Positions 38,505 to 46,955 of a stretch of DNA of 64,000 bases are shown here, piece by piece. The stretch lies in the IMG/VR virus record IMGVR_UViG_3300018044_000001, positions 1 to 64,000 of that record; one strand, written 5' to 3'. The stretch comes from a virus. Position 1 is the first letter of the stretch; each line of letters starts with the position of its first letter. The notes beneath the pieces were generated by a model that made no database searches, was not told where the DNA came from, and saw only the letters and a program-made list of their open reading frames with translations. Both the position numbers and the translations under genes were made by a program.

Positions 38505-41500
38505 GAATCACTCCTCGGGGTGTTACCCGTCCATGTTTTGCTTGGTTCGCCTGCGACCCAGATCACAATGGGATGCTTGGCCAGCCACTCGTTGATCTCA
38601 GGCAATGACGCATTCCACGGCACGACAGGATGGTAGGCATTCCACGGGACGCCAGGTTCGCCAGCCTTGAATATCGGGACGACAGTACCTGATACCCATG
38701 CCTCGTATGCCGCGATGAGCACAGAAGCAGTACCCGCGTCAACGGCAACATCCGCTGCTGCCTGTAGTGCCGCGGCGACGACCTGAGCAAGTCCAGGGTT
38801 GACGTTTATGCCAGATGTCGCACCGTAGGCACTGACGGCAGTGTCAGCAACGCCAGCAGAGATGGCTGCGTGTGCTGTGGCGTTACCTGCCGATGCGATG
38901 ACGTTCGCAAGGATCGCACGCGCAGACAACGCGGGCGTTGGTGCGTTGGCCATTACGCCAACATTGGCCGCGCCTGTCATGAGTCCCATGCCGGGCTTCT
39001 GCGCTGTAACTGTCACAGACGCCAGACCAGACGATACCGACGCAGCACTAGTGACGTTGAAGCCGACAATCACAACCGTAGCGGCACTAGGTGTAACACC
39101 TATTTGTGCTTGTGGTGGGTATGCGACTACGGCGACACTTGCTACACCCGCGTGTGCGAAGTACGCTGCCGTGCCTGTAGCGTTGTACGCGGTGACGACA
39201 ACAGCGGCGCTGGTCGGTAGTGCGGTAACCCCAAATGTTGGAGCGTACGCAGCGGCTGCGATATTTGCCAGACCAGCAAAGGTAGTCAGCGAGGCACGTG
39301 GGTTGTACGCGGTGGCGGTAACAGCAGCAACGCCAGGATAGACCGTTACGCCAGAAGTGATGATGGACGCTGTAGCGCTGTATGCGTCAACGATGACATC
39401 AGCGACGCCAGGTAGCGGGCTGACAGAGATGATCGGTACGTAGTATGTGAACGGTGCGCCGAGGTTTAACAGCGACGAGGTGGGTGCACCAGGAATACCA
39501 GTGAAACCGCCACTTTGTGCTCCTGAACGAGTGACGACCTTGACGTTGGCGACACCTGCGTTGACCGCGGTAACGACAACAGCATCGTTGGCCGTGGCAA
39601 CAACGTTGGCAAGACCAGCGTTGACAGCCCACGATGTTACGGTGTCGTATGCAATGACACTGGTATTGGCAAGACCTGCGTTGATCGCTATGCCTGGAGT
39701 GGCGTTGTACGTGGCAACAGCGACATTAGCGGCACTAGGTGTCGCACCTACCGCAATCACGGCGTCGTAGGCCGCTACAGCAACGTTCGGTGTCCCTGTA
39801 CCGAGGGCAATGCCGGGTTGATATGCGCTGGCAGTGACGTTGGCCAGTCCAGCGTTGACAACAATGGCCGGTGTGGGATTGTAGGCAGCGACAGCAACGG
39901 TAGCAGCACCGGGAGTGGCAGCAAGAGCGGCCGTGGCGTTGTTGGCAGCGATGGCAACGGTAGCGACACCAGGTGTCGTGCTAACAGTTGCAACAGAGTT
40001 GTACGCGGCGGCAGTTACGGCTGCAGCACCAGCACCTACACCAATGCCAGGATCGTAGGATGCACAAGTAACAGATGCTAGACCCGCGTTGACAACTACA
40101 GATGGCGTCGGATTGTACGCAGCGACAGCAGCAATAGCTTCGCCTGCGAGTACAGCAATCGTGGGTGTTGGACCGTAGGCGGCGGCAGCAACATTAGCGA
40201 CACCTGCGTCAACAGTGACCGCAAGTGCTGGGTTGTACGCAGCGACAGCAGCCGCCGCAGTACCAGCAAGGGCAGCAATGGCGGCCGTGGCATCGTTTGC
40301 TGCGACGGTGACGGTAGCGACACCGGTAGTAGCGGTAACGGCAGCAACAGGGTTGTACGCGGCTACAGCGGTGTCTGGTGTGGTTGTACCGAGAGCGATG
40401 CCTGGACCGTACGCAGCGGCAGTAGCAGCGGCAGTACCAGTGCCTAGACCAATGCCGGGTTGATACGCACCTGCGGTGACTGCACTTAGACCAACTGCAG
40501 TGGATACAGCGGCAGTAGGACCGTAGGCAGCGATGGCAACAGGAGCACCGGTTGGATCAGTTACTTGAACGCTAGTGGTAGCGGTGTAAGCGGCAACGGT
40601 GACAGCCGCGCCAGTAGGGTCAACTGCTTGGACAGCAGCAACCGGGTTGTAACCAGCGACGGTGACGGCGGAGACGGACGCGTTGACACTTGCGGAGGTG
40701 GTAGATGGCTGGATCGCCGCAGGGTACATGACCGTTCCTGCGCAGCTCCAGTAGCCGAACTTGGCAGTCCCCGCTACCTTGCCGAGGGTGCGGGTGAAAG
40801 CAACGTAGCCGTTGCGGAGCCAGTAGCCGAAGCCGTTGGTGCCGCCACCGACTGAGGGTTGAGTGCCGCTTGACGTGTAGGTGATCTGGACCTGACCGGC
40901 GTAGCCTCCGCCGCCCGCCGCGATCTTGCCGTTGCCTCCGCCGCCGCCGCCCGGACCAGAAGCCGGGGCGTTCCCAGGGTTGCTATTGCCGCTTCCACCA
41001 TTACCGCCAGGACCGCCCCCTGTAACGGCTGACGCGCCCGTTACTGATGTCGCTGTGTTCCCGGTGGAACTCGAACCGCCCGAACCGCCGCCCCCACCAC
41101 CAGGATTTCCTGTGGTGACCACATAACCGTCACCGCCGTTGTAGTGGGTCGTGTTGCTACTGCCGCTTCCGCCGCCGCCGCCTGCCGAGTCAGTGCCGCC
41201 AGATCCATAGTGTGCGGTCACCGTGACAGAGTTGCCAGCGAAAGTGCTATTGCCGCCGTGGTTGCTAAGGTCGGAGCCAGCCGCAGTTGCAGCCCCAGCG
41301 GCCCCAACGACATAGCTGTAGTTGCCCCCAGTCGTAACGGCCAGCGAGGGTTCGGCGGCGTATTCGCCGCCGCCACCGCCGCTACCACCGCTGGCGCTGT
41401 TACTGACCCCGCTACCACCTCCGCCCCAACACTCGACCAGCGCCGAAGTAACACCAGAAGGGCAGAGCCAGCCAGTGCCACCCGAGTAGGAACCGGGATT

Positions 41501-41521
41501 GGTGTAGGTGACGGTGGTCAT
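38501..41521 (-). CDS. Giant fibre-like protein with 20-residue tandem repeats
   Basis: 1006 aa. Residues 1-220 are a Gly-rich domain (WGGGGSG, GGGPGGNGGSG) typical of phage fibres. About residues 270-920 are tandem units, mostly 20 aa (some 18), with consensus GxAxVxVAAYNxTxAxxVxA. The C-terminus has AGEPGVPWNAYHP and VAGEPSKTW. No Lys in the repeat core. Probably a repetitive beta-solenoid or fibre shaft. Annotated as structural from composition and position. Confidence 0.75.
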   Translation of the reverse strand: MTTVTYTNPGSYSGGTGWLCPSGVTSALVECWGGGGSGVSNSASGGSGGGGGEYAAEPSLAVTTGGNYSYVVGAAGAATAAGSDLSNHGGNSTFAGNSVTVTAHYGSGGTDSAGGGGGSGSSNTTHYNGGDGYVVTTGNPGGGGGGSGGSSSTGNTATSVTGASAVTGGGPGGNGGSGNSNPGNAPASGPGGGGGGNGKIAAGGGGYAGQVQITYTSSGTQPSVGGGTNGFGYWLRNGYVAFTRTLGKVAGTAKFGYWSCAGTVMYPAAIQPSTTSASVNASVSAVTVAGYNPVAAVQAVDPTGAAVTVAAYTATTSVQVTDPTGAPVAIAAYGPTAAVSTAVGLSAVTAGAYQPGIGLGTGTAAATAAAYGPGIALGTTTPDTAVAAYNPVAAVTATTGVATVTVAANDATAAIAALAGTAAAAVAAYNPALAVTVDAGVANVAAAAYGPTPTIAVLAGEAIAAVAAYNPTPSVVVNAGLASVTCASYDPGIGVGAGAAAVTAAAYNSVATVSTTPGVATVAIAANNATAALAATPGAATVAVAAYNPTPAIVVNAGLANVTASAYQPGIALGTGTPNVAVAAYDAVIAVGATPSAANVAVATYNATPGIAINAGLANTSVIAYDTVTSWAVNAGLANVVATANDAVVVTAVNAGVANVKVVTRSGAQSGGFTGIPGAPTSSLLNLGAPFTYYVPIISVSPLPGVADVIVDAYSATASIITSGVTVYPGVAAVTATAYNPRASLTTFAGLANIAAAAYAPTFGVTALPTSAAVVVTAYNATGTAAYFAHAGVASVAVVAYPPQAQIGVTPSAATVVIVGFNVTSAASVSSGLASVTVTAQKPGMGLMTGAANVGVMANAPTPALSARAILANVIASAGNATAHAAISAGVADTAVSAYGATSGINVNPGLAQVVAAALQAAADVAVDAGTASVLIAAYEAWVSGTVVPIFKAGEPGVPWNAYHPVVPWNASLPEINEWLAKHPIVIWVAGEPSKTWTGNTPRSDS

Positions 41522-41865
41522 CCAAGCACCACCCTCGCCGACTCAGTGGCAACGTACCAGTTCCAAGGATTACCGAGACGCTCGATCTGTCTCGGTGCCC
41601 AACTTTCGCTTTTCTTGCGAGCGTCTGAACTACGCCAAGGTTGGCATTTCTCCGGCTCAAGAACTACGAAACGCCACGCCGCCCGATAGCGGTCGGTCCC
41701 GACCCCCGAGCATCTGGAAAGCAAACCGGTTCTCAGCGGGTCGGGATGAGGTCCGGACCTAAACCACGCCAGAGTGCCGAGGCCGCGAAGAAAACGGGGC
41801 TCAACGACTCCACTCGCTTCGATACCCGGTCGCCCGTGGTTGCACGTCCAGTGGTAGAGCTTCAT
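41518..41865 (-). CDS. Hypothetical YHWT-type protein, 115 aa
   Basis: MKLYHWTCNHGRPGIEASGVVEP..., LAWFRSGP and WRFVVLEP recall a small phage and bacterial family with an ADP-ribosyltransferase-like look (YHxT near the start), but no catalytic set is certain. Four-base overlap with both neighbours. Confidence 0.55.
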   Translation of the reverse strand: MKLYHWTCNHGRPGIEASGVVEPRFLRGLGTLAWFRSGPHPDPLRTGLLSRCSGVGTDRYRAAWRFVVLEPEKCQPWRSSDARKKSESWAPRQIERLGNPWNWYVATESARVVLG

Positions 41866-42131
41866 AGCATCCCGTGTTCGACAAAGATGCGACAGAGCTT
41901 CTTGAGGCCCCGGGGATCGGGGCCACCGAGGACGAGGTTCGGGTCACGGCGGTCGCCGCTGAAACCCTTGACTGCGTGGTTGGCGATCGTCCAACGGACA
42001 ACCCGCAACCAGTCGTCGGTGGCACGCAGGTCGGGGAAGATGTGGTCCTCGATCCAGCCATCGCCGTAGTCCACCACGAGGTACAGATAGCCCTCGCTCG
42101 TCGTGTCCGCCGCAACGACCTTGTAGGCCAT
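41862..42131 (-). CDS. Hypothetical protein, 89 aa
   Basis: MAYKVVAADTTSEGYLYLVVDYGDGWIEDHIFPD, then helices. Small alpha/beta protein accompanying the YHWT-type gene. Function unknown. Confidence 0.55.
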   Translation of the reverse strand: MAYKVVAADTTSEGYLYLVVDYGDGWIEDHIFPDLRATDDWLRVVRWTIANHAVKGFSGDRRDPNLVLGGPDPRGLKKLCRIFVEHGML

Positions 42132-42132
42132 C

Positions 42133-44286
42133 TCACGCCACAGCGAGGGTGTCGAAGTGGACGCTGCCCTTGCCCCCCGTGTCATAGCTCACCACCTGGA
42201 GCGTTACCCAACCAGCCTTGGATGGCACGACCGCAGAGAACATCAACTGTTGCCACGTCCCGCTGGAACTGGAGCACGTCTGAGTCTGCGCCGCCACCCC
42301 GAGTTCCCCGTTCGCCAACAGATTCACGCACGGGTAGTTCGTCCCGCCGTAGGAGTCGAAGCGCACGTAGATCGAGATGGTGGACGACACGCCATCCACT
42401 GGGACTTGGATGAACTGGTCCCCTGGCCCAACAAGCTCTCCCGATGCAGGCGAGTCGTTGTAGACGACGGTGTCCTCGATGGCGTAGTCGTGGAACTCAA
42501 ACGCGCCGATCGAAGCGTTAGGAGACTGTCCCCCGCTCGGCCTTGGCCTGTTCGCCCAGTCCACCGTCGGGTAGTTGCCCGTGAACGTGCTCGACCCCGC
42601 ACCGAGCAGCGGACTCGACGTGTCTGGCGCCAGGAACTGTCGCAGCACCCCGGCCCACTTGTAGCTCTGCCCGAGTTCGAGCAGCGGGGCGAGGAAAGTG
42701 TTGGTCCCTCCCGATGAGTTCGAGACATCGCCAGTGCCATAGGAGTAGTTGCTCTCGGGAGTGGCGGCGTAGATGGAGTTGTAAGACCCGGTTAGCTGTC
42801 CGGAGGTCGCGACGTTGAATCCAGTACCCGAAGCGATGACCAGGGAGTTGTGAATCTCACACGGGACGGACGTCGAAAGGTACGTGGCTGTGCCTAGAGT
42901 CACACCGGTTGCCGCCAGGATCGTGCTGTCGTAAATCCTGACCCCACCACCGTGTCGGGCGGCCGAACCCGTGGCGATGATGTAGACACCTATCGTAGGG
43001 CTGCCGTCGATTTTGCAGTTGCGGATGATGCACTGGGCATCCCAGTCCAGGGACCCGCTGGCTGTCGCTAGGCTGAACTCAACAGCCCGATACGTGCTTG
43101 CAATCTCGCAGCGATCCAGGGTCACGTTCAGCGCCGTGGCATTCGTGGGCGAGATGAAGTAGAGGTTGGGGAGAGCGGAAGTCAAGTACAGAGCATTGAA
43201 CACGCAGTCGGTGAAAGTGTAGTCGTGACCGGCCGCCGTGCAGTAGACGGAGTAGCTACTGCCACCAACGAAAGTGAAAAGTGAGAAGGACAGGTAGGTG
43301 GTCGTTGTCAATGCCAACAACGTTGTCGAACTCGGCGCGCTCGTGTTCCCCGACGTGTAAGCGCTAAGAATCACCTGTCCGGCGTCGCCCGTCTGTGCCC
43401 CGTCCACATCCCCGATGATGGCGATCTTGCCGACGATCCACGAGCAGGAGGAGAATGCAGTGGCGGGGAAACCTGTTGCTGTAGCAGGAGCGATGGTGAC
43501 GACGGATGCTGACGTATACGCACTGATCTTGCAAACGTACGTACTACCGCCTGCAGTGATCTCAATGTTCCGACCAGCCATTGCGCTCGTGAATGCCGCC
43601 GCAGTGTTGTCAGTGAATACAGTGCCAGCGCTACTGGTGACACCGTTGGTCCCTGTTGCAGTAGAGGCACCGCTGATTCCAACCGCCGTTGTTTCTCCGT
43701 ACGTGCCTGCACCTATATACGCGAGGTCGCCAGCGGCCATGCAATTAATGGCACCAGATGCAGTAACGAGCAAACGGTTGACGGTCAAGAGCGCGCCACC
43801 GACATTCCACGTTTGTCCTGAGCCTGTCGTGAAGTTCGTTGTACCCGTGGTCGTAAGAAGTGCACCGAGAGTGGCCGATCCGGAGCCATAACCTGCTCCT
43901 GCTGCAGCCGAGATGGTAACGACAGAGGCGCTGTTCAAGACGGTGATACATGCTCCTGCGGCGATACCGGGACCGCTGATGGCACACCCGACCATCGATG
44001 ACGCAAACAGGCCAGCAGACGAGACGGACGCGGAACCATTCGCGGTCGTGACAGAAGCGAGGGTCTGCTGCACTCGCACCGCGGAGATGAGACGGGTGAT
44101 GGTGCCACCACTGGCGTAGATGGCGTGACCGACGTCGGCAGAGGACCACGTTGCGGAGATGGATGAGAACTTCGTCAGTCCTGCCGTGGTATTGCTAACA
44201 CCGTCGGTGCCAGTGGAACGTACGGTCGCGGATGTGCCCCCGTTGGTGTTCGCTCCCGATGTACGCACCATCCACGTCGTAGCCAT
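42133..44286 (-). CDS. Right-handed beta-helix tail spike/fibre with C-terminal glycan-binding-like domain
   Basis: 717 aa. N-terminal Ser/Thr/Gly-rich beta structure, then a pectate-lyase-like ladder near residues 340-520 (YTFTDCVFNALYL, LNVTLDRCEIAS, AQCIIRNCKIDGS, VRIYDSTILAAT). The C-terminal region (GELVGPGDQFIQVPVDGV, GTWQQLMFSAVVPSKAGWV) is CBM-like. Likely host-surface recognition. Confidence 0.75.
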   Translation of the reverse strand: MATTWMVRTSGANTNGGTSATVRSTGTDGVSNTTAGLTKFSSISATWSSADVGHAIYASGGTITRLISAVRVQQTLASVTTANGSASVSSAGLFASSMVGCAISGPGIAAGACITVLNSASVVTISAAAGAGYGSGSATLGALLTTTGTTNFTTGSGQTWNVGGALLTVNRLLVTASGAINCMAAGDLAYIGAGTYGETTAVGISGASTATGTNGVTSSAGTVFTDNTAAAFTSAMAGRNIEITAGGSTYVCKISAYTSASVVTIAPATATGFPATAFSSCSWIVGKIAIIGDVDGAQTGDAGQVILSAYTSGNTSAPSSTTLLALTTTTYLSFSLFTFVGGSSYSVYCTAAGHDYTFTDCVFNALYLTSALPNLYFISPTNATALNVTLDRCEIASTYRAVEFSLATASGSLDWDAQCIIRNCKIDGSPTIGVYIIATGSAARHGGGVRIYDSTILAATGVTLGTATYLSTSVPCEIHNSLVIASGTGFNVATSGQLTGSYNSIYAATPESNYSYGTGDVSNSSGGTNTFLAPLLELGQSYKWAGVLRQFLAPDTSSPLLGAGSSTFTGNYPTVDWANRPRPSGGQSPNASIGAFEFHDYAIEDTVVYNDSPASGELVGPGDQFIQVPVDGVSSTISIYVRFDSYGGTNYPCVNLLANGELGVAAQTQTCSSSSGTWQQLMFSAVVPSKAGWVTLQVVSYDTGGKGSVHFDTLAVA

Positions 44287-44418
44287 TTACAGTCCAGTTT
44301 TCACTTGAATCAAGAATCTCGCGATCATCTGCATGAGTTGGTCTCGCTGGTCGGCGGTCGGGCCGACCTGGATGGCCCTGCCTGTTGTGACTACCGCGTG
44401 GTTCCAAAGGTCAGGCAT
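44287..44418 (-). CDS. Small protein, 43 aa
   Basis: ATG at 44418 after AGGAG. MPDLWNHAVVTTGRAIQVGP then a helix (QRDQLMQMIARFLIQVK). Ends just before the beta-helix gene. Function unknown. Confidence 0.6.
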   Translation of the reverse strand: MPDLWNHAVVTTGRAIQVGPTADQRDQLMQMIARFLIQVKTGL

Positions 44419-44419
44419 G

Positions 44420-44476
44420 TTACTCCTGGTGGGATTCTAGGTAGTCGGCGGCGGCGCGAAGAGGCACTACAATCAT
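44420..44476 (-). CDS. Possible 18-aa peptide
   Basis: MIVVPLRAAADYLESHQE between two confirmed genes; its stop abuts the next ribosome site. Kept because the late operon is otherwise gapless. Confidence 0.3.
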   Translation of the reverse strand: MIVVPLRAAADYLESHQE

Positions 44477-44480
44477 TTCC

Positions 44481-44936
44481 CTAGCTCGTCAGCGTTAATA
44501 TCCCCGAGGAATTAAACACGACGCTCAGGTTGGCGGCAGCCACCGATTGTGTTCCTCCGAACCAGTTATACGAGAATCCTTGATTACTCACACTTGAATC
44601 GTACAGAAGCGCGCCAGCCGTCGAAAATGTGACTCCAGTCCAAGACGGGCTCCCGCTCGCCTTGAGTGCGATCACATTAGACGCTTGTGTCACCGTCACG
44701 CCACTAACCGATGCACCACCAGCAATGTAGCCACTGCTCGATACTTCATTAGCGAGCACCCATTGACTACCGGCACCATTGTAGGACGACAACGCAGCGG
44801 TAGTCACTGTGTTATCAGGCGTGATTGTCGCCACGTATAGAGCGCAATAGAGCGAATCGGTCGCCATATCAATGCTCTTTGCGTCACACAGCTGAAGAAC
44901 CGTGTAGGCGAATACTTTACTGTTGGACCAGGCCAT
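44481..44936 (-). CDS. Structural protein, 151 aa
   Basis: Beta-rich Ser/Ala-rich sequence (VFAYTVLQLCDAKSIDMATD, LYCALYVATITPDNTV, VTFSTAGALLYDS), similar in style to small phage decoration proteins. Function by context. Confidence 0.6.
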   Translation of the reverse strand: MAWSNSKVFAYTVLQLCDAKSIDMATDSLYCALYVATITPDNTVTTAALSSYNGAGSQWVLANEVSSSGYIAGGASVSGVTVTQASNVIALKASGSPSWTGVTFSTAGALLYDSSVSNQGFSYNWFGGTQSVAAANLSVVFNSSGILTLTS

Positions 44937-44949
44937 TAGATCGGCTCCT

Positions 44950-45267
44950 CTAGTTTGGGTTGTGTGCTGCTACGTGCGCGGTTGGCGCGTAAATGGTACA
45001 ATCGCTAGACCCGTCACCATGGTCGGTATTCACCGACATGATCGGTCCGGCATCCTCGTCGCCAATGTAATCTTCTCTGTAGTTGATGCGATGGCGCGCA
45101 TCGGGTATATCGTCAGGATGTGCCACCTGTACCATTGGGACGGTCATGCCAGACATGCCAGGACACGGGTGCAGGCGCGCGTGAGGTCGTGTCTCTAGTG
45201 TCTGGTCGCGGACAAGACAGGATGGACAGGCCCAGTAGGTTGTGATGGGTTGCAACTCGACAATCAT
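44950..45267 (-). CDS. Small zinc-ribbon-like protein, 105 aa
   Basis: MIVELQPITTYWACPSCLVRDQTLETRPHARLHPCPGM: CxxC then H..HPC, probably one zinc. Rest polar with HPDDIPDARHRINYREDY. Function unknown. Confidence 0.6.
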   Translation of the reverse strand: MIVELQPITTYWACPSCLVRDQTLETRPHARLHPCPGMSGMTVPMVQVAHPDDIPDARHRINYREDYIGDEDAGPIMSVNTDHGDGSSDCTIYAPTAHVAAHNPN

Positions 45268-45274
45268 GCTTTCT

Positions 45275-45898
45275 TTATTCTCCCCACATATGTCTCCTGC
45301 GCATAAAGACCTCACGGTCGTGCGCCCCTGCGGCATTGCCCATCACATAAATGGGATCACTTGGTGCTTTGCCCGCACCAGGATGCAAATGTTCTACAAC
45401 TGCCTCTTTAGCGAACGCCCATCGATTGCGATACTGTGCAACATGTCTAAGCTCGTCGTCACAATACTGATGAGAAAATTCCTCACATAGCACAACGCCG
45501 GGTGTTCCGTCGCCAGTGCCGCCACATTCGTTGATGTAATACCGGCTGACCAGGAAGTGGACGCCAGCCATGTTGTGCAGGTCGTTGATGCCTACCACGC
45601 CGTTGACTTCGTTCATCTTGATCATGGCCGACTCGAACCAACCTGCTCTGAAGGACAGGTCGTCGGCACCGAGGAACACGTACGGTTCCGTGCACGCGTG
45701 AAATGCCTTGTTGATCCTGACGGGGTACGTGCCGCCATCGTCTTCGATCAGCGTGACGGGTAGCGACCGTGCTGCGTCTGCGCACTCACCAGTGGCAACG
45801 ACCACGATGCTGTAGCTCTGCGTGCTGTCCACGATGCTCTGCACGACAAGTGCGATGCGGTGCGGACGCATGAGCGGGATGAGGATCGCTACGCTCAC
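45275..45898 (-). CDS. GT-A glycosyltransferase-like protein
   Basis: 207 aa, GTG start after GGAGG. SVAILIPLMRPHRIALVVQS and YVFLGADDLSFRAGW (ADD as DXD metal site) match family 2-like GT-A folds. May glycosylate virion proteins or modified DNA bases; acceptor unknown. First gene of the late-operon segment left of the plus-strand island. Confidence 0.75.
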   Translation of the reverse strand: MSVAILIPLMRPHRIALVVQSIVDSTQSYSIVVVATGECADAARSLPVTLIEDDGGTYPVRINKAFHACTEPYVFLGADDLSFRAGWFESAMIKMNEVNGVVGINDLHNMAGVHFLVSRYYINECGGTGDGTPGVVLCEEFSHQYCDDELRHVAQYRNRWAFAKEAVVEHLHPGAGKAPSDPIYVMGNAAGAHDREVFMRRRHMWGE

Positions 45899-45899
45899 T

Positions 45900-45928
45900 T
45901 GACAACCTCCGCGTGGGCGACTACACTA
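45900..45928 (+). promoter_or_regulatory. Promoter of the 46-kb plus-strand island
   Basis: TTGACA (45900-45905), 17-base spacer, TACACT (45923-45928). Predicted start near 45935, leaving a 5' leader of about 138 nt. Confidence 0.65.
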
Positions 45929-45954
45929 CGTGATGTCAACATGGCATCACCAGA

Positions 45955-46038
45955 TGGGAGATGCGGCAAGCGGTGACGCCCCGAGTCCGTTGGATCAAAC
46001 CGTTAGGGCGACGGCCAGCGGTTGGGTACATCTCCCAT
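45955..46038 (+). promoter_or_regulatory. Structured 5' leader with 10-bp inverted repeat
   Basis: ATGGGAGATG (45955-45964) pairs with CATCTCCCAT (46029-46038) across a 64-nt internal region. It lies in the untranslated leader before the start hairpin; may be a regulatory RNA element. Confidence 0.45.
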
Positions 46039-46043
46039 TTGTT

Positions 46044-46059
46044 GAAAGCCATAACTTTC
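46044..46059 (+). repeat. 16-nt start-associated hairpin, loop CCATAA (noncoding)
   Basis: GAAAG-N6-CTTTC in the leader, followed by GGAAGGG and the GTG at 46073. Confidence 0.88.
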
Positions 46060-46072
46060 GGAAGGGACTGAC

Positions 46073-46447
46073 GTGAATCGCATTTTCAGGGCCGAGGACG
46101 GGGCCGAACTAAGGGAAGAGGACGTGCGGGCGCTGGCCGATGCAGCTAAGTACGCCATCACGATCGAAGAAACCCGAGCAGCGGTCAAGGCACGGGATCG
46201 CATGCTGATGGCGCTCGCCCCTAAGCCCGCGCCGACGTGCGAGGCGACACTCGTGGTCCATGTCTGGTCCCCAAACCCCCTGGAGGACCGCTATGTCACG
46301 TTGCCCTGCGTCCTGCCGCCAGGGCATCATCCGTGCCCCGCCTTCTTGGACGAGCACGACTGCTGTCGCCAGTGTGGCAAGGGACCGGCTCACGAAAACC
46401 ACGCGCCCTGCCACATGACCGCATCCGAGACATGGCGCGAACCTTGA
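46073..46447 (+). CDS. Hypothetical protein with Cys/His C-terminus
   Basis: 124 aa, GTG after GGAAGGG. N-terminal helix (EEDVRALADAAKYAITIEE), then CEATLVVHVW..LPCVLPPGHH..CCRQCGKGPAHENH, likely zinc-binding. Function unknown. Confidence 0.65.
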   Translation: MNRIFRAEDGAELREEDVRALADAAKYAITIEETRAAVKARDRMLMALAPKPAPTCEATLVVHVWSPNPLEDRYVTLPCVLPPGHHPCPAFLDEHDCCRQCGKGPAHENHAPCHMTASETWREP

Positions 46448-46596
46448 TTTACATCGCACCAGGCACACCCGTACACGAAGTCATCGCACTCATGTGGTGG
46501 CTGATCTGGCCGTACCTGCTGGCGCTACTGATCGTGCTGGTGGTGCGTGAGTGTGCTGTGCGATATTTCAAGCGGTGGGACAAGGAGCAGACGTGA
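46432..46596 (+). CDS. Small membrane protein, 54 aa
   Basis: ATG inside the end of the previous gene. One membrane helix (LMWWLIWPYLLALLIVLVV). Stop overlaps the Lsr2-like start. Confidence 0.6.
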   Translation: MARTLIYIAPGTPVHEVIALMWWLIWPYLLALLIVLVVRECAVRYFKRWDKEQT

Positions 46597-46955
46597 ACGA
46601 CATCAGCACACATGCCAGGAGTGCCGTCTTTGACGGCGCGCTGACAGTTGCGGAGATCAATGAGCGGTACAAGGAGGCGTTCAGGAAGAACGGGTGCGAC
46701 AGGGATGATGTCGCGTACTGGTCGTTGAGTGAGGCGCATCGGAGAGCGTTGAGCGCGCATACGGTTACGGTCGCGGCTGAGAGGACTAACAGGGTCCAGA
46801 GTGATCCAAATCGTGTGATGCCTAAGCAGATTCGCAAGTGGGCAGCGGAGCAGAAGATACCGCTGGGTAAGGGTGGGCGAGTGACGCCGCAGGTTGATCA
46901 GGCGTATCGGGAGGCACATGGGTTGGAGGTGCGGGAGTCAAGACGTCGGACGTAA
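46593..46955 (+). CDS. Lsr2-like DNA-binding domain protein
   Basis: 120 aa, GTGA overlap. The C-terminus IRKWAAEQKIPLGKGGRVTP matches the AT-hook-like DNA-binding domain of actinobacterial Lsr2; the N-terminal dimerisation domain is replaced by a different helical region. May bind AT-rich DNA or interfere with host Lsr2 silencing. The best single pointer to an actinobacterial host. Confidence 0.8.
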   Translation: MNDISTHARSAVFDGALTVAEINERYKEAFRKNGCDRDDVAYWSLSEAHRRALSAHTVTVAAERTNRVQSDPNRVMPKQIRKWAAEQKIPLGKGGRVTPQVDQAYREAHGLEVRESRRRT

